A DNA stretch of 5,282 bases from Actinomycetes bacterium. Lineage in GTDB: Bacteria; Actinomycetota; Acidimicrobiia; Acidimicrobiales; Palsa-688. Below, piece after piece: positions 1 to 5,282 of the stretch; within the stretch, counting starts at the first letter, position 1; every line of letters starts with the position of its first letter. Under the pieces are notes generated by a model, which was not told the DNA's origin, did not search any database, and saw only the letters and a program-made list of their open reading frames with translations. A program made the translations under genes and the position numbers. The stretch is from NCBI GenBank assembly GCA_021846485.1, contig JAJZWW010000252.1, positions 1 to 5,282 on the forward strand, written 5' to 3'.

Positions 1-788
1 ACCGGCCCGATGTCCCCCCAAAGTCGCGGCGTGGCCGGAGCGGCGTCGGCCAACATCTCGACGAAGAAGTCGAGGTCGGGGGCGTCGGCGCCAAAGACTG
101 CCAGGCGGTGGAGGGGACCGGCTCGCAGGACCTTGTCCGCGAGGTAGCGCAGCGACCTGGAGCGGGTGCGCTGCTTGGATTCCTGTTCCACGACCCCGTC
201 GCGGACCTGGATGACCGGCTTGATGGCGAGCACCGAGCCGACGAGCGCCGCTGCGCCGCCGATCCGGCCCCCGCGGCGCATGTTGTCGAGGGTGTCGATC
301 ACCCCGTACACCTGCAGCCTGGAGACCGCTCCTTCCGCCGCAGCCACGACCTCCTCCAAACCCTCGCCCGCGGCGGCCCGCTCCGCCGCCTCCACGACCA
401 CCAGGCCCTCGCCCATGGTGGCACTGCGGGAGTCGACCACCCGGACGGGAAAGTCGCGGGCCAGGTCGCCGGCCGCCTGACGGGCGGCCTCGATCGTGGC
501 AGAGAGACGGGAGGAGAGGGTGACGCACACCACTCCGGTCGCCCCTTCGGCGGCCATCTTCTCGAACGCCTGGTGAAAGGACCCGGGACTCGGCGCGGAG
601 GTCTCCGGGAGTGCGTCCGCCGCCGCAGTGCGAGCCCAGAACTCCTTGGTCGACAGTTCGGTCCGGTCCACTAGCTCCTCCGCGCCGAAACGAACCCGGA
701 GCGGCACCAGCTCCACGCCCAGCTCGGTCAGGAGGCCGTCCGGCAGGTCGCACGCGCTGTCGCTGACGACTCGGATAGCGGTTGTCAT
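1..788 (-). CDS. DegV family fatty-acid-binding protein (3'-truncated by window edge)
   Basis: Reading from ATG at 788, 262 complete codons are visible and the frame is still open at the left edge. The translation starts MTTAIRVVSDSACDLP, the usual DegV opening (family consensus: V.DS..DLP). It continues with TSAPSPGSF (residues 63-71), VTLSSRLSAT (89-98), VVDSRSATMGEG (117-128) and a long match to the second lobe, DTLDNMRRGGRIGG (165-178) followed by LAIKPVIQV (187-195). In characterised members (FakB) the protein binds a fatty acid and presents it to the kinase FakA; T63 and the S92/S93 pair fall where carboxylate-contacting residues are expected. Family members are about 280 residues, so roughly 20 are missing; the window stops just before the usual conserved H.GPG segment. 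The gene follows the exported-protein gene by 87 bp on the same strand with its own ribosome site, and no terminator is obvious between them. The family assignment is firm; the ligand and partner kinase are inferred. Confidence 0.94.
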   Translation of the reverse strand, partial: MTTAIRVVSDSACDLPDGLLTELGVELVPLRVRFGAEELVDRTELSTKEFWARTAAADALPETSAPSPGSFHQAFEKMAAEGATGVVCVTLSSRLSATIEAARQAAGDLARDFPVRVVDSRSATMGEGLVVVEAAERAAAGEGLEEVVAAAEGAVSRLQVYGVIDTLDNMRRGGRIGGAAALVGSVLAIKPVIQVRDGVVEQESKQRTRSRSLRYLADKVLRAGPLHRLAVFGADAPDLDFFVEMLADAAPATPRLWGDIGP

Positions 789-794
789 GGCTCC

Positions 795-798
795 CCTC
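795..798 (-). promoter_or_regulatory. Shine-Dalgarno for the DegV gene
   Basis: On the minus strand the bases before the ATG at 788 read ACGAGGGGAGCC. GAGG (798-795) lies 6 nt from the start codon and is part of a purine-rich GAGGGGAG run. This supports the ATG at 788, which also matches where DegV proteins begin. Confidence 0.6.
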
Positions 799-875
799 GT
801 TCGGGCAGGTACCACGATGGGACCGTCTGGGTCGCCGGAAGGTGACATTCACCGGTTCGTCGGCGCGCCGGGCCT

Positions 876-2969
876 TCAACCAGCCGTCACCCGACGAGGC
901 GTCCCGGTTCCCGCAGGCTCTCGGTCCTCACCTCCGTCGCCGGGGCGGGGCACCAGGCGCCGAGCTCGCCGGCCATGACGGGCGTTGCGCACCCACCACA
1001 AGAGCAGCGAGATCGCAGCTCCGACCATCAGCACCAGCCCGACCCACGAGACCGCGGTAGAGCGGATGGTGTCGCTGCCACTTCCGAGAAGCACCCTACC
1101 ATCCGGGGTGGTCAGCCGTACTGTCAACGCGAAGACCCCCGAGGTTCGAGAGACCACCGGGAAGCGGACGGTGGTGACCGGTCCATCCAGGACCAGACCG
1201 CAGGTGACTCCCTGCGAGGTCACCCGGCAGCGTGCCGGCACGCCTCGCGGCGAGCTGAACTGCAGGGTGGGAGCGGTGAGCTCCAAACGGACATGGACCC
1301 TCGTGTGGGCCACCGACTGGATCGTGATCGGAAGCCGTGCCGACCGGGAAGTGAAGGTGACCGAAGTGCTCGGAGGCAAAGAGATCCGTCGCTCCCACGA
1401 CCGGAGCCGGGCGAGCGCCTCGGTGATGACCCGGCCGCCTCCTCCCCGCGGGAGCCTGTCCGACTCGGCGACCAGGAGGGCCCGGAGCACCTCTCCTGCG
1501 AGGGAGGAGTCCGACGGCACCAGCTGTCGGAACGAGCCCAGGTCCGCCGACAGGCCTACGATCCCGGCCTGGTCGCCGATGATCGCGGCCGGTGGCGGGG
1601 CAACGATCCGGCGAGCGGGGACGCCCGCCGGGATCGGGACCCGCTCGAACAGCTGAGCGACCGTGACCGGCACCAGGTACGGGTTGCCGGCCAGACCGGC
1701 GAGCAACGTCGAGAGCAGCTGGTTGTCCACGCCGCCCGGCGCGAGCAGCGCCACCCCCCGCTGCACGCTCGGTGCCTCCAACTCGGTGACCGCCATCTCC
1801 GCAAGGTCCTGCTCGGCCGCCAGGACCGGCTGGCGCCAGTCCGCCAAGCGCGAGGAGAGAACCCCGTCAGCCCCCCAGACCTCCGCTTTCGCAATGCCTC
1901 CCACCAGTGGGGTCGGGCGCGCGAAGGTGACCGTAGTGTCGGCCGCCGGCAGTTGAGAGAGGTCCTTGGACGGAAGTACCAGTCGCCGGAGCCCGGCACG
2001 CTCGAGCGTCTCCAGGGTAGAGTCGTCGAGGCGGCCATCCACTGCCCAGGATCGCTGCGATGGGGAGTGCCCGGCCTCACGGCGCAGCACTTCGGAGCCG
2101 GCGGTGAGCTGCGGGCCCACCTGTCCGGCCAGGCCCGAAGACTGCAGCCGGCGGTAGTCGACCGGCACGTAGCTCGACGCCATCAGCTCGTCGCCTGCGG
2201 AGACCAAGCCGGCGACCGAGCGCACGGCGGCGCGTCCGGCCGGCGACCCCCCGGCCACGGCGGCGAGCTCCTCAGGGTCCGGTTCGAGGCTCACCTTCAC
2301 GCCTGGTTCGGACTCCAGCACCCGGGTGGTCGCCGCCAACGCCCGCGCCCCTGTGGGCACGAGACGGAGCCTCCGGTCGAGGGCCGGGGCGGCGGCCGGC
2401 AGCGGGAGCACGAGTGCGACCGCCAGTCGGCGCGCGGCCTGCGCGGACCCCGGGGCGAGCACCAAGAAGGTGGTGAACGCCCTTCCGAGGGGCGAGTGCT
2501 GTGCGAAGAGCTGCACTTCGAGGGGGTAGACCGCCTCCGGGCCGGGCACGAACGCCTTCTCGTCCGACGGGGCGGTGGTGGTGGTGGCGTCAACAGGTAT
2601 CCGCACCTGCACGCCCGTCCCTGCTGGATCGGCAGGCAGCGACTCCACCGGCTGGACGTCGAACCAGTCAGCCCCGGAGGCCTCGACACCCGACGCTGCC
2701 GCCTCGAACCCGCTGCGCGTGGTCACCGGGGGAAAGGCCTCCACCTGCACCACGTCGCTCGCCGGATGAGGAGCGGTGATCCGCAGGTCGAGGGTGAAGA
2801 CCCCACCCAGACGAACCCAGGTGGTCTGACCCACCAGCTGCACCCGTGCCGCCCCGGCGGTGACAGCGCCGGACCGGGGCGGCTCACCGGCCCAGGAGGG
2901 AACGGCCGTCCCCAGGACCCCTCCCATGGTGAGGAGGACCGCGACCGCGAGGCGGCAAACCCGGATCAC
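876..2969 (-). CDS. Exported protein with C-terminal membrane anchor, DUF6049-like
   Basis: I start this 697-residue protein at GTG 2969. Translation from there gives a textbook signal peptide: basic MIRVCR, a hydrophobic core (about 7-20) and a likely cut after PSWA (residue 27). The open frame extends further upstream to 3263, but that part lies antisense-frame over the GNAT gene and reads as low-complexity G/P/R. Residues 40-175 look like a beta-rich extracellular domain ending in a Thr/Pro-containing stretch. Residues 180-520 alternate alpha and beta, with the stretch SWAVDGRLDD (307-316) then LERAGLRRLVLP (322-333), reminiscent of the inner domain of DUF6049 proteins. Residues 535-630 are again beta-rich, with C581 and C590 a possible disulfide. 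One membrane helix (about 640-660) is followed by a basic stop-transfer (RNARHGRRARR) and a short cytoplasmic tail, so the bulk should face outside. In mycobacteria a DUF6049 gene sits beside the lipid II flippase homologue; no such gene is visible here. The family match is from memory of pattern and architecture; function is unknown. Confidence 0.85.
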   Translation of the reverse strand: MIRVCRLAVAVLLTMGGVLGTAVPSWAGEPPRSGAVTAGAARVQLVGQTTWVRLGGVFTLDLRITAPHPASDVVQVEAFPPVTTRSGFEAAASGVEASGADWFDVQPVESLPADPAGTGVQVRIPVDATTTTAPSDEKAFVPGPEAVYPLEVQLFAQHSPLGRAFTTFLVLAPGSAQAARRLAVALVLPLPAAAPALDRRLRLVPTGARALAATTRVLESEPGVKVSLEPDPEELAAVAGGSPAGRAAVRSVAGLVSAGDELMASSYVPVDYRRLQSSGLAGQVGPQLTAGSEVLRREAGHSPSQRSWAVDGRLDDSTLETLERAGLRRLVLPSKDLSQLPAADTTVTFARPTPLVGGIAKAEVWGADGVLSSRLADWRQPVLAAEQDLAEMAVTELEAPSVQRGVALLAPGGVDNQLLSTLLAGLAGNPYLVPVTVAQLFERVPIPAGVPARRIVAPPPAAIIGDQAGIVGLSADLGSFRQLVPSDSSLAGEVLRALLVAESDRLPRGGGGRVITEALARLRSWERRISLPPSTSVTFTSRSARLPITIQSVAHTRVHVRLELTAPTLQFSSPRGVPARCRVTSQGVTCGLVLDGPVTTVRFPVVSRTSGVFALTVRLTTPDGRVLLGSGSDTIRSTAVSWVGLVLMVGAAISLLLWWVRNARHGRRARRLVPRPGDGGEDREPAGTGTPRRVTAG
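2966..2969 (-). promoter_or_regulatory. GTGA start/stop overlap (translational coupling)
   Basis: The minus-strand bases GTGA hold both the GTG start of the exported-protein gene (2969-2967) and the TGA stop of the GNAT gene (2968-2966). No strong Shine-Dalgarno precedes the GTG (the upstream bases are TTGTCGGCGGCCCT). Ribosomes finishing the GNAT probably reinitiate here. The overlap also explains the choice of GTG start, which opens directly into a signal peptide. Confidence 0.8.
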
Positions 2970-3694
2970 AGGGCCGCCGACAATACCGACAAGCCGAGAG
3001 GCTCGTCGCGGAAGCCCACCCGACGGTAGAGACGGAGCGCGGGATCGTTGCCCACCTGGGTGTTGACCACCGCCACGGCCACCCCGTGGCGGCGCATCCA
3101 CTGCAAGCCGTCGAGCAGGAGCCGGCGGCCCGTGCCCCGTCCCTGGGCAGGTGGGGAGACTGCCAGGCGCTGGACGAACCCCCGGGCGCCGGAGCGGCCG
3201 CAGATGGCATAGCCCTCCACATGGCCGACTGCCCACCGGGACCCGGGCCGGGCCACCCGCCACCTGGTGGAGGCGGTCGCAGAGAGCGCGTCGGCAAGCC
3301 CGGAGCCATCGAGCTGCCAGAACGGGACGAAAGCTGCCTGGTCCACCCGTACCACCGCCGCTTCGTCACCCCGCCGCGCCGGGACCAGCGGACGGCCGGG
3401 AGGCACTGGGTCCAGCCCACCCGAGAGATCCATCGACAGCAGGTGCAGCCGCTCGGCCACGTCAAAGCCAGCGGCGAGGAAACTTCCTTGCTCCAGAGGC
3501 GACAATGCCCCGGTCAGCACCCGGGTGTACCCCCGGGCCTCCAGCACAGCGAGGCAGTGGCGCAGGAACGCCGCCGACGGGATCGGGGCGCTCGGGACCG
3601 GGGTGAGAAGCGCCACGCGGTGGTCCCCTCGCCAGCGCCCCGTCCGGGCCTGCTCCCGTCCGGAGCTCAGGATGTCCACCGGCGGTGCGCTCAT
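2966..3694 (-). CDS. GNAT-family N-acetyltransferase with a degenerate N-terminal half
   Basis: This 242-residue protein has a C-terminal GNAT domain (about 103-235). Motif A is VQRLAVSPPAQGRGTGRRLL (174-193), in which QGRGTG (184-189) is the acetyl-CoA pyrophosphate loop. Motif B is NDPALRLYRRVGF (216-228), with Y223 at the position of the usual general-acid tyrosine. The N-terminal 90 residues (RVLTGALSPLEQGSFLAAGF, 58-77, then HLLSMDL) resemble the back half of a second GNAT fold without a CoA loop, so this may be a degenerate tandem GNAT. The enzyme should be cytoplasmic and transfer an acetyl group from acetyl-CoA to an amine; the acceptor cannot be read from sequence. The ATG at 3694 has a strong Shine-Dalgarno. 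The stop overlaps the start of the exported-protein gene by four bases. Fold assignment is firm; substrate unknown. Confidence 0.92.
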   Translation of the reverse strand: MSAPPVDILSSGREQARTGRWRGDHRVALLTPVPSAPIPSAAFLRHCLAVLEARGYTRVLTGALSPLEQGSFLAAGFDVAERLHLLSMDLSGGLDPVPPGRPLVPARRGDEAAVVRVDQAAFVPFWQLDGSGLADALSATASTRWRVARPGSRWAVGHVEGYAICGRSGARGFVQRLAVSPPAQGRGTGRRLLLDGLQWMRRHGVAVAVVNTQVGNDPALRLYRRVGFRDEPLGLSVLSAAL

Positions 3695-3701
3695 GCGCCC
3701 G

Positions 3702-3707
3702 TCCTTC
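3702..3707 (-). promoter_or_regulatory. Strong Shine-Dalgarno for the GNAT gene
   Basis: The minus strand reads GAAGGA (3707-3702), 7 nt before the ATG at 3694. This is the best ribosome-binding site in the window and fixes the GNAT start. Confidence 0.75.
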
Positions 3708-3728
3708 GTGACGTGCAGTGCAGGCGAC

Positions 3729-3733
3729 GAAGG
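3729..3733 (+). promoter_or_regulatory. Possible Shine-Dalgarno for the HDAC-like gene
   Basis: GAAGG lies 10 nt before the ATG at 3744. The spacing is at the long end of normal, so it supports this start only moderately against the GTG at 3783, which has no purine-rich site at a usable distance. Confidence 0.4.
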
Positions 3734-3743
3734 CTACCGCCCT

Positions 3744-4793
3744 ATGGGCCCCTCGGGGCAGCGGACCGGTACCTTGTGTCTCGTGCCCAGCGGCGCCTTG
3801 ATCTTCGCCTCCCACGAGGCCTGCCTACGCCACGACCCGGGCGGGGGGCACCCGGAGCAGGCGGGGCGCCTCGGAGCCGTCGTCGCCGGGTTGGCGGGTG
3901 CCCGGGCGGCGGAGGCCGTCGTCAGGGTCACCCCGCGGGCTGCGACCCGAGAGGAGTTGCTCCGGGTGCACACCGCGGAGCACCTCGACGCCCTCGAGGG
4001 ATTCTGTCGCACCGGCGGCGGTCCGATCGACGACGACACCGCGGCCGGCCCGGGATCCTGGGATGCCGCCTTGGTGGCCGCCGGCGCCGGCCCGGACCTG
4101 GTCGCCCGCCTGCGCTCGGGGGAGGCCGACACCGCGTTCGTGGCGGTACGCCCACCTGGCCACCATGCCACCCCGAGGCGGTCGATGGGGTTCTGCCTGC
4201 TGAACAACGTGGCGGTCACCGCCGCTTCTCTCGCCTCGGAGGGCGAGAGGGTCCTGATAGTCGACATCGACGCGCACCACGGCAACGGCACCCAGGACGT
4301 GTTCTACCGGGATCCGAGGGTGGCGTACCTCTCGCTACACGAGTGGCCGCTCTACCCCGGCACCGGCTGGCTCGACCAGCGGGGCGCGGGAGAGGGCGAA
4401 GGCACGACGGTCAACATCCCCTTGCCGAGCGGCGCCACGGGGGACGTGTACCTACGTGCCGTCGAGCAGGTGGTCGAGCCCTTGGCTGGGCGCTTCCGAC
4501 CCACCTGGCTCCTCGTCTCCGCCGGCTTCGACGCCCATCGCGCCGACCCACTCACCGGCCTCTCCCTCTCTGCAGGCGACTTCGCGGTGCTCGTCGCCGA
4601 ACTCGTCCCACTGGTGCCGCCCGGGAGGGTGATCGCCCTCCTGGAGGGCGGCTACGACTTGGCAGCGCTCGAGTCGTCGACCGCGGCCACGGTGGACGCG
4701 CTGCTCGGGGTCCGCCACTTCCCGGAGCCCCCGACGACCGGTGGTCCAGGAGTGGAGATGGTGAGCGCAGCCCGGCGCTCGGGGAGCCCCTAG
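3744..4793 (+). CDS. Histone deacetylase-like (class II type) zinc amidohydrolase
   Basis: With the ATG at 3744 this is a 349-residue arginase-fold deacetylase of the HDAC/AcuC/acetylpolyamine-amidohydrolase superfamily. Conserved blocks appear in order: RHDPGGGHPEQAGRL (29-43), VRPPGHHA (135-142) with the catalytic histidine pair H140/H141, MGFCLLNNVA (148-157), DIDAHHGNGTQD (174-185) with zinc ligands D176 and H178, SAGFDAHRADPL (259-270) with the third ligand D268, and EGGYDL (301-306) with catalytic Y304. All catalytic residues are present, so it should hydrolyse acetyl-amides in the cytoplasm; the MGFCLLNN and SAGFDAHRADPL forms are the bacterial class II-like style. The substrate (acetyl-lysine, polyamine or a small amide) is not determinable. 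The start is uncertain: ATG 3744 has GAAGG (3729-3733) 10 nt upstream, whereas GTG 3783 gives a 336-residue protein starting MPSGALIF, closer to the usual family N-terminus. An open frame extends upstream to 3267 but overlaps the GNAT gene antisense and is not family-like. Confidence 0.95.
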   Translation: MGPSGQRTGTLCLVPSGALIFASHEACLRHDPGGGHPEQAGRLGAVVAGLAGARAAEAVVRVTPRAATREELLRVHTAEHLDALEGFCRTGGGPIDDDTAAGPGSWDAALVAAGAGPDLVARLRSGEADTAFVAVRPPGHHATPRRSMGFCLLNNVAVTAASLASEGERVLIVDIDAHHGNGTQDVFYRDPRVAYLSLHEWPLYPGTGWLDQRGAGEGEGTTVNIPLPSGATGDVYLRAVEQVVEPLAGRFRPTWLLVSAGFDAHRADPLTGLSLSAGDFAVLVAELVPLVPPGRVIALLEGGYDLAALESSTAATVDALLGVRHFPEPPTTGGPGVEMVSAARRSGSP

Positions 4794-4828
4794 CCGAGCT
4801 GACCCGGCGCTCCGCGCTCTCGGCGCTC
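4771..4828 (+). repeat. Three short direct repeats CGGCGCTC around the deacetylase stop
   Basis: CGGCGCTC occurs at 4773-4780, 4805-4812 and 4821-4828, with start-to-start spacings of 32 and 16 bp; the first two share the 10-mer CCCGGCGCTC. They straddle the end of the deacetylase gene and the gap before pilT. In DNA this GC-rich, chance is a reasonable explanation. Confidence 0.3.
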
Positions 4829-4861
4829 AACTGGCCGGCAATGGAGCCGATGGTCTAGGCG

Positions 4862-5282
4862 GTGCTCGATCTCCAGCAGTTGCTCAGCCATGTGACGGAG
4901 GTCGGGGGGTCCGACCTGCATGTGAAGGCGGGCTCCCCGCCAAGGGTGCGGGTCAACGGTGACCTGCGCCCCACCCCGTTCCCGACTGTGAGCCCGAAGG
5001 ACATCGAGGATGTGATCCGCACGATGCTGCCGACGGAGAAGCTGGAGGAGTTCCTGAAGACCGGCGAGGCCGACTTCTCCCTCTCGGTGGCCACCCTCGG
5101 TCGCTTCCGGGGCAATGCCTTCCGCCAGCGTGGCTCGGGCGCCATGGTCCTGCGCCGGGTGCTCCCCGCAGCGCTCTCGGCAGTGGACCTCGGTCTTCCC
5201 CCGATCGTCAGCCGCCTTGCCGAGGAACTACGGGGGATGCTGCTCGTCACCGGCCCCACCGGCTCGGGCAAGACCACGACCC
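4862..5282 (+). CDS. pilT: Type IV pilus retraction ATPase PilT (3'-truncated by window edge)
   Basis: From GTG 4862, 140 codons are visible before the right edge. The N-terminus MLDLQQLLSHVTEVGGSDLH with GSPPRVRVNGDL (24-35) is the PilT/PilU PAS-like domain with its GSDLH motif. EADFSLS (69-75) and GRFRGNAFRQRG (80-91) follow, then the start of the RecA-like core with the P-loop GPTGSGKTTT (131-140; the Walker A lysine is K137). Family members are about 350 residues, so about 60% is missing, including Walker B and the AIRNLIRE region. PilT hexamers at the inner membrane base hydrolyse ATP to depolymerise the pilus. GTG 4862 is the first possible start after an in-frame TAG (4856-4858) and matches the family N-terminus. 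No good Shine-Dalgarno is close; GGAG lies 15 nt away. PilU is the main alternative. The gene follows the deacetylase by 68 bp on the same strand, without an evident functional link. Confidence 0.92.
   Translation, partial: MLDLQQLLSHVTEVGGSDLHVKAGSPPRVRVNGDLRPTPFPTVSPKDIEDVIRTMLPTEKLEEFLKTGEADFSLSVATLGRFRGNAFRQRGSGAMVLRRVLPAALSAVDLGLPPIVSRLAEELRGMLLVTGPTGSGKTTT

Larger units (their letters stand above)
3695..3782. promoter_or_regulatory. Divergent intergenic/promoter region between GNAT and HDAC-like genes
   Basis: The two transcription units diverge from here, so both promoters should lie in or near this stretch. Visible candidates are weak. On the plus strand TACCTT (3770-3775) fits a TAnnnT -10 box and lies 7 nt before the alternative GTG start at 3783. 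On the minus strand TAGCCT (3736-3731) could be the GNAT -10. No convincing -35 hexamer accompanies either. A small hairpin, GCCCC/GGGGC with a two-base loop, sits at 3748-3759. If the deacetylase starts at ATG 3744, the non-coding part is only 49 bp. Confidence 0.45.

Noticed and set aside
108..674. Plus-strand open frame of 188 codons in the DegV region
   Set aside because: It is antisense to a clear DegV gene and its product has no recognisable features.
841..853. Small inverted repeat GGTGA-CAT-TCACC between the exported-protein and DegV genes
   Set aside because: A 5-bp stem with a 3-nt loop and no T-run is too weak to call a terminator or operator.
975..3029. Plus-strand open frame of 684 codons antisense to the exported-protein gene
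   Set aside because: Its translation is low-complexity R/G/E/D/H with no recognisable domain, whereas the minus strand gives a signal peptide, folded-looking domains and a membrane anchor. It is a GC-bias shadow.
2970..3263. Upstream extension of the exported-protein frame to an ATG at 3263
   Set aside because: This part overlaps the GNAT coding sequence in another frame, is G/P/R-rich, and would bury the signal peptide about 100 residues inside the protein.
4777..4799. Inverted repeat GCTCGG/CCGAGC spanning the deacetylase stop codon
   Set aside because: The 6-bp stem with an 11-nt loop and no following T-run is expected by chance in such GC-rich DNA; not called a terminator.
3086..4858. 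Plus-strand open frame of 590 codons across the GNAT and the deacetylase
   Set aside because: It is R/G/P-rich, antisense to the GNAT and out of frame with the deacetylase, whose own frame carries every catalytic motif.
4855..5277. Minus-strand open frame of 140 codons opposite pilT
   Set aside because: The plus strand here encodes unmistakable PilT with a P-loop; the minus frame is Ser/Arg-rich without motifs.

Overview
The window is very GC-rich DNA with strongly G/C-biased third codon positions. It carries an actinobacterial-looking gene set: a DegV-type lipid carrier, a secreted membrane-anchored protein resembling the actinobacterial DUF6049 family, a GNAT acetyltransferase, a class II-type histone-deacetylase-like amidohydrolase and a PilT retraction ATPase. 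An actinomycete-phylum chromosome, perhaps of an Acidimicrobiia-like lineage that has type IV pili, fits best. That placement is inference from gene content and composition only. I see no mobile element, tRNA, rRNA or CRISPR array.

Layout: the left 3.7 kb is read leftward (minus strand) and the right 1.55 kb rightward, diverging from a short intergenic region around 3695-3782. Leftward, in order of transcription, are: (1) a GNAT-family acetyltransferase (3694-2966) with a good Shine-Dalgarno; (2) a 697-residue exported protein with a C-terminal membrane anchor (2969-876), whose GTG start overlaps the GNAT stop codon by four bases (GTGA), so the two are almost certainly translationally coupled; (3) after an 87-bp gap, a DegV-family fatty-acid-binding protein (788-1), cut by the window edge shortly before its C-terminus. 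Rightward are: (4) a zinc-dependent HDAC-like deacetylase (3744 or 3783 to 4793) with all catalytic residues present; (5) after 68 bp, the first 140 codons of pilT, ending inside the Walker A region.

Functional links: the GNAT/exported-protein pair is a coupled two-gene unit whose role I cannot name. DegV proteins present fatty acids to a kinase in other bacteria. The HDAC-like enzyme and the GNAT are divergently arranged, which allows but does not show an acetylation/deacetylation relationship. The pilT start marks a probable type IV pilus gene region continuing to the right. Coding density is high: no stretch over 90 bp lacks a gene. Several long open frames antisense to these genes are composition artefacts of the high GC content. 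I did not find convincing evidence for a wholly new system; the most unexplained gene is the large exported protein.
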